Part shown: piece after piece, positions 12,726 through 13,178 of the stretch
Layout: the number at the start of each line of letters is the position of its first letter
How positions within the stretch are numbered: the first letter of the stretch is position 1
Assembly (NCBI GenBank): GCA_002102825.1
Contig: DABJ01000016.1
Span: 15,411 to 28,588 of the forward strand
Source: Candidatus Gastranaerophilales bacterium HUM_12
GTDB lineage: Bacteria; Cyanobacteriota; Vampirovibrionia; Gastranaerophilales; Gastranaerophilaceae
Direction of reading: 5' to 3'
Length of the DNA: 13,178 bases
Program-made: the position numbers and the translations under genes
Notes under the pieces: generated by a model
What the model was told of the DNA's origin: nothing
Databases searched by the model: none
The model's input: the letters and a program-made list of their open reading frames with translations, nothing else

Positions 12726-13142
12726 ATGGAAGTTTTGAAATTGGTATATGAAAAATGGTGCAAAATTCCGGACAAAATCAGATTTTTGTTCATCGGAGGA
12801 GTAAATGCCGCAATATCGTACATAATATTTGCAATTGCGGTTTATCTGCTAGGACAAGGGCATTATCAATTATGCGTTATTTTGCAGTGGACAATTTCAT
12901 CAGTATTTTCATATTTCAACCAAAAGTTTTTCGTTTTTTGTACAAAGGGAAATTATTTACACGAATATTTGAAATGTTGTTCTACCTGGGCGGTAAGTTA
13001 TTTTATAAACGTAATTATATTGGAACTATTGGTTAAATTTGCGATTAAAAATGTTTATATTTCACAGTTTATTTCAATTTTCTTGGTTTCAGTAGTTACA
13101 TACGTGTTGTTCAAATACTTCGCATTTAAGAGGGGCAAATAA
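12726..13142 (+). CDS. GtrA-family membrane protein
   Basis: A 138-aa protein with the four-helix layout of GtrA-like proteins: segments near 19-40, 49-65 (with the conserved SYFNQKFFVF following), 84-103 and 109-130, ending in the family-typical YVLFKYFAFKRGK. RFLFIGGVNAAISY at the start is also characteristic. GtrA-family members are proposed to flip polyprenyl-phosphate-linked sugars across the membrane for modification of surface glycans or teichoic acids; the cargo here is unknown. It may be cotranscribed with the DUF4234-like gene 12 bases upstream or made from its own leaderless message. No glycosyltransferase gene is visible beside it within the window, and only 36 non-coding bases remain to the right. 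Confidence 0.9.
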   Translation: MEVLKLVYEKWCKIPDKIRFLFIGGVNAAISYIIFAIAVYLLGQGHYQLCVILQWTISSVFSYFNQKFFVFCTKGNYLHEYLKCCSTWAVSYFINVIILELLVKFAIKNVYISQFISIFLVSVVTYVLFKYFAFKRGK

Positions 13143-13178
13143 GAGTATTTTTCAAAAAAAGTGCAACAATAACAAAAA

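Overview
This is an AT-rich bacterial chromosome segment with ordinary housekeeping genes on both sides of an accessory restriction-modification block. I read it as probably a Candidatus Melainabacteria/Gastranaerophilales-type genome, a non-photosynthetic relative of Cyanobacteria. The grounds are low GC, an IspG (MEP isoprenoid pathway), a GHL10 glycoside hydrolase with a cyanobacterial-style N-terminal domain, a tRNA-Ser(UGA) that recalls plastid/cyanobacterial forms, and a tendency to start genes without Shine-Dalgarno sites. This placement is an inference, and another low-GC phylum is possible.

Positions 1-2897 (minus strand) hold an envelope operon. A 107-aa secreted protein of unknown function comes first, then a signal-anchored TPR protein, then a large exported GHL10 protein that runs off the left edge. 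Upstream on the same strand is ispG (2982-4037). Divergent from ispG is a soluble calcineurin-like phosphoesterase (4078-4812), followed by a CxxCxxCC (YkgJ-type) protein and rlmN, which share one base. A candidate 43-aa minus-strand ORF (6544-6675) sits just after rlmN. A PAP2 membrane phosphatase and a membrane-anchored YkuE/LpxG-like phosphoesterase (6705-8476) form a second two-gene unit.

Positions 8477-8871 contain no gene. They hold a cluster of TATCC/GGATA repeats arranged as inverted repeats, and a 49-bp element that can fold into a three-way junction. Next comes a complete DpnII-type (GATC) restriction-modification operon on the minus strand, with overlapping or closely packed genes: a DpnA-like beta-class adenine methyltransferase, a Dam/DpnM-like alpha-class methyltransferase, a DpnII endonuclease, and a fourth, unrecognised, probably alpha-helical 184-aa protein. 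The methyltransferases come first and the nuclease later, an order that favours protection before cutting.

The block ends beside a tRNA-Ser(UGA) gene that has a clear promoter and an intrinsic terminator. To its right are a DUF4234-like membrane protein and a GtrA-family membrane protein.

The most striking window-wide signal is in promoter placement. Six genes at the head of transcription units (ispG, the YkgJ-type gene, PAP2, dpnA-like, DUF4234-like, GtrA) have a -10-like TAnnnT hexamer at exactly -12 to -7 from the ATG and no Shine-Dalgarno site. This predicts leaderless mRNAs starting at the A of the start codon.
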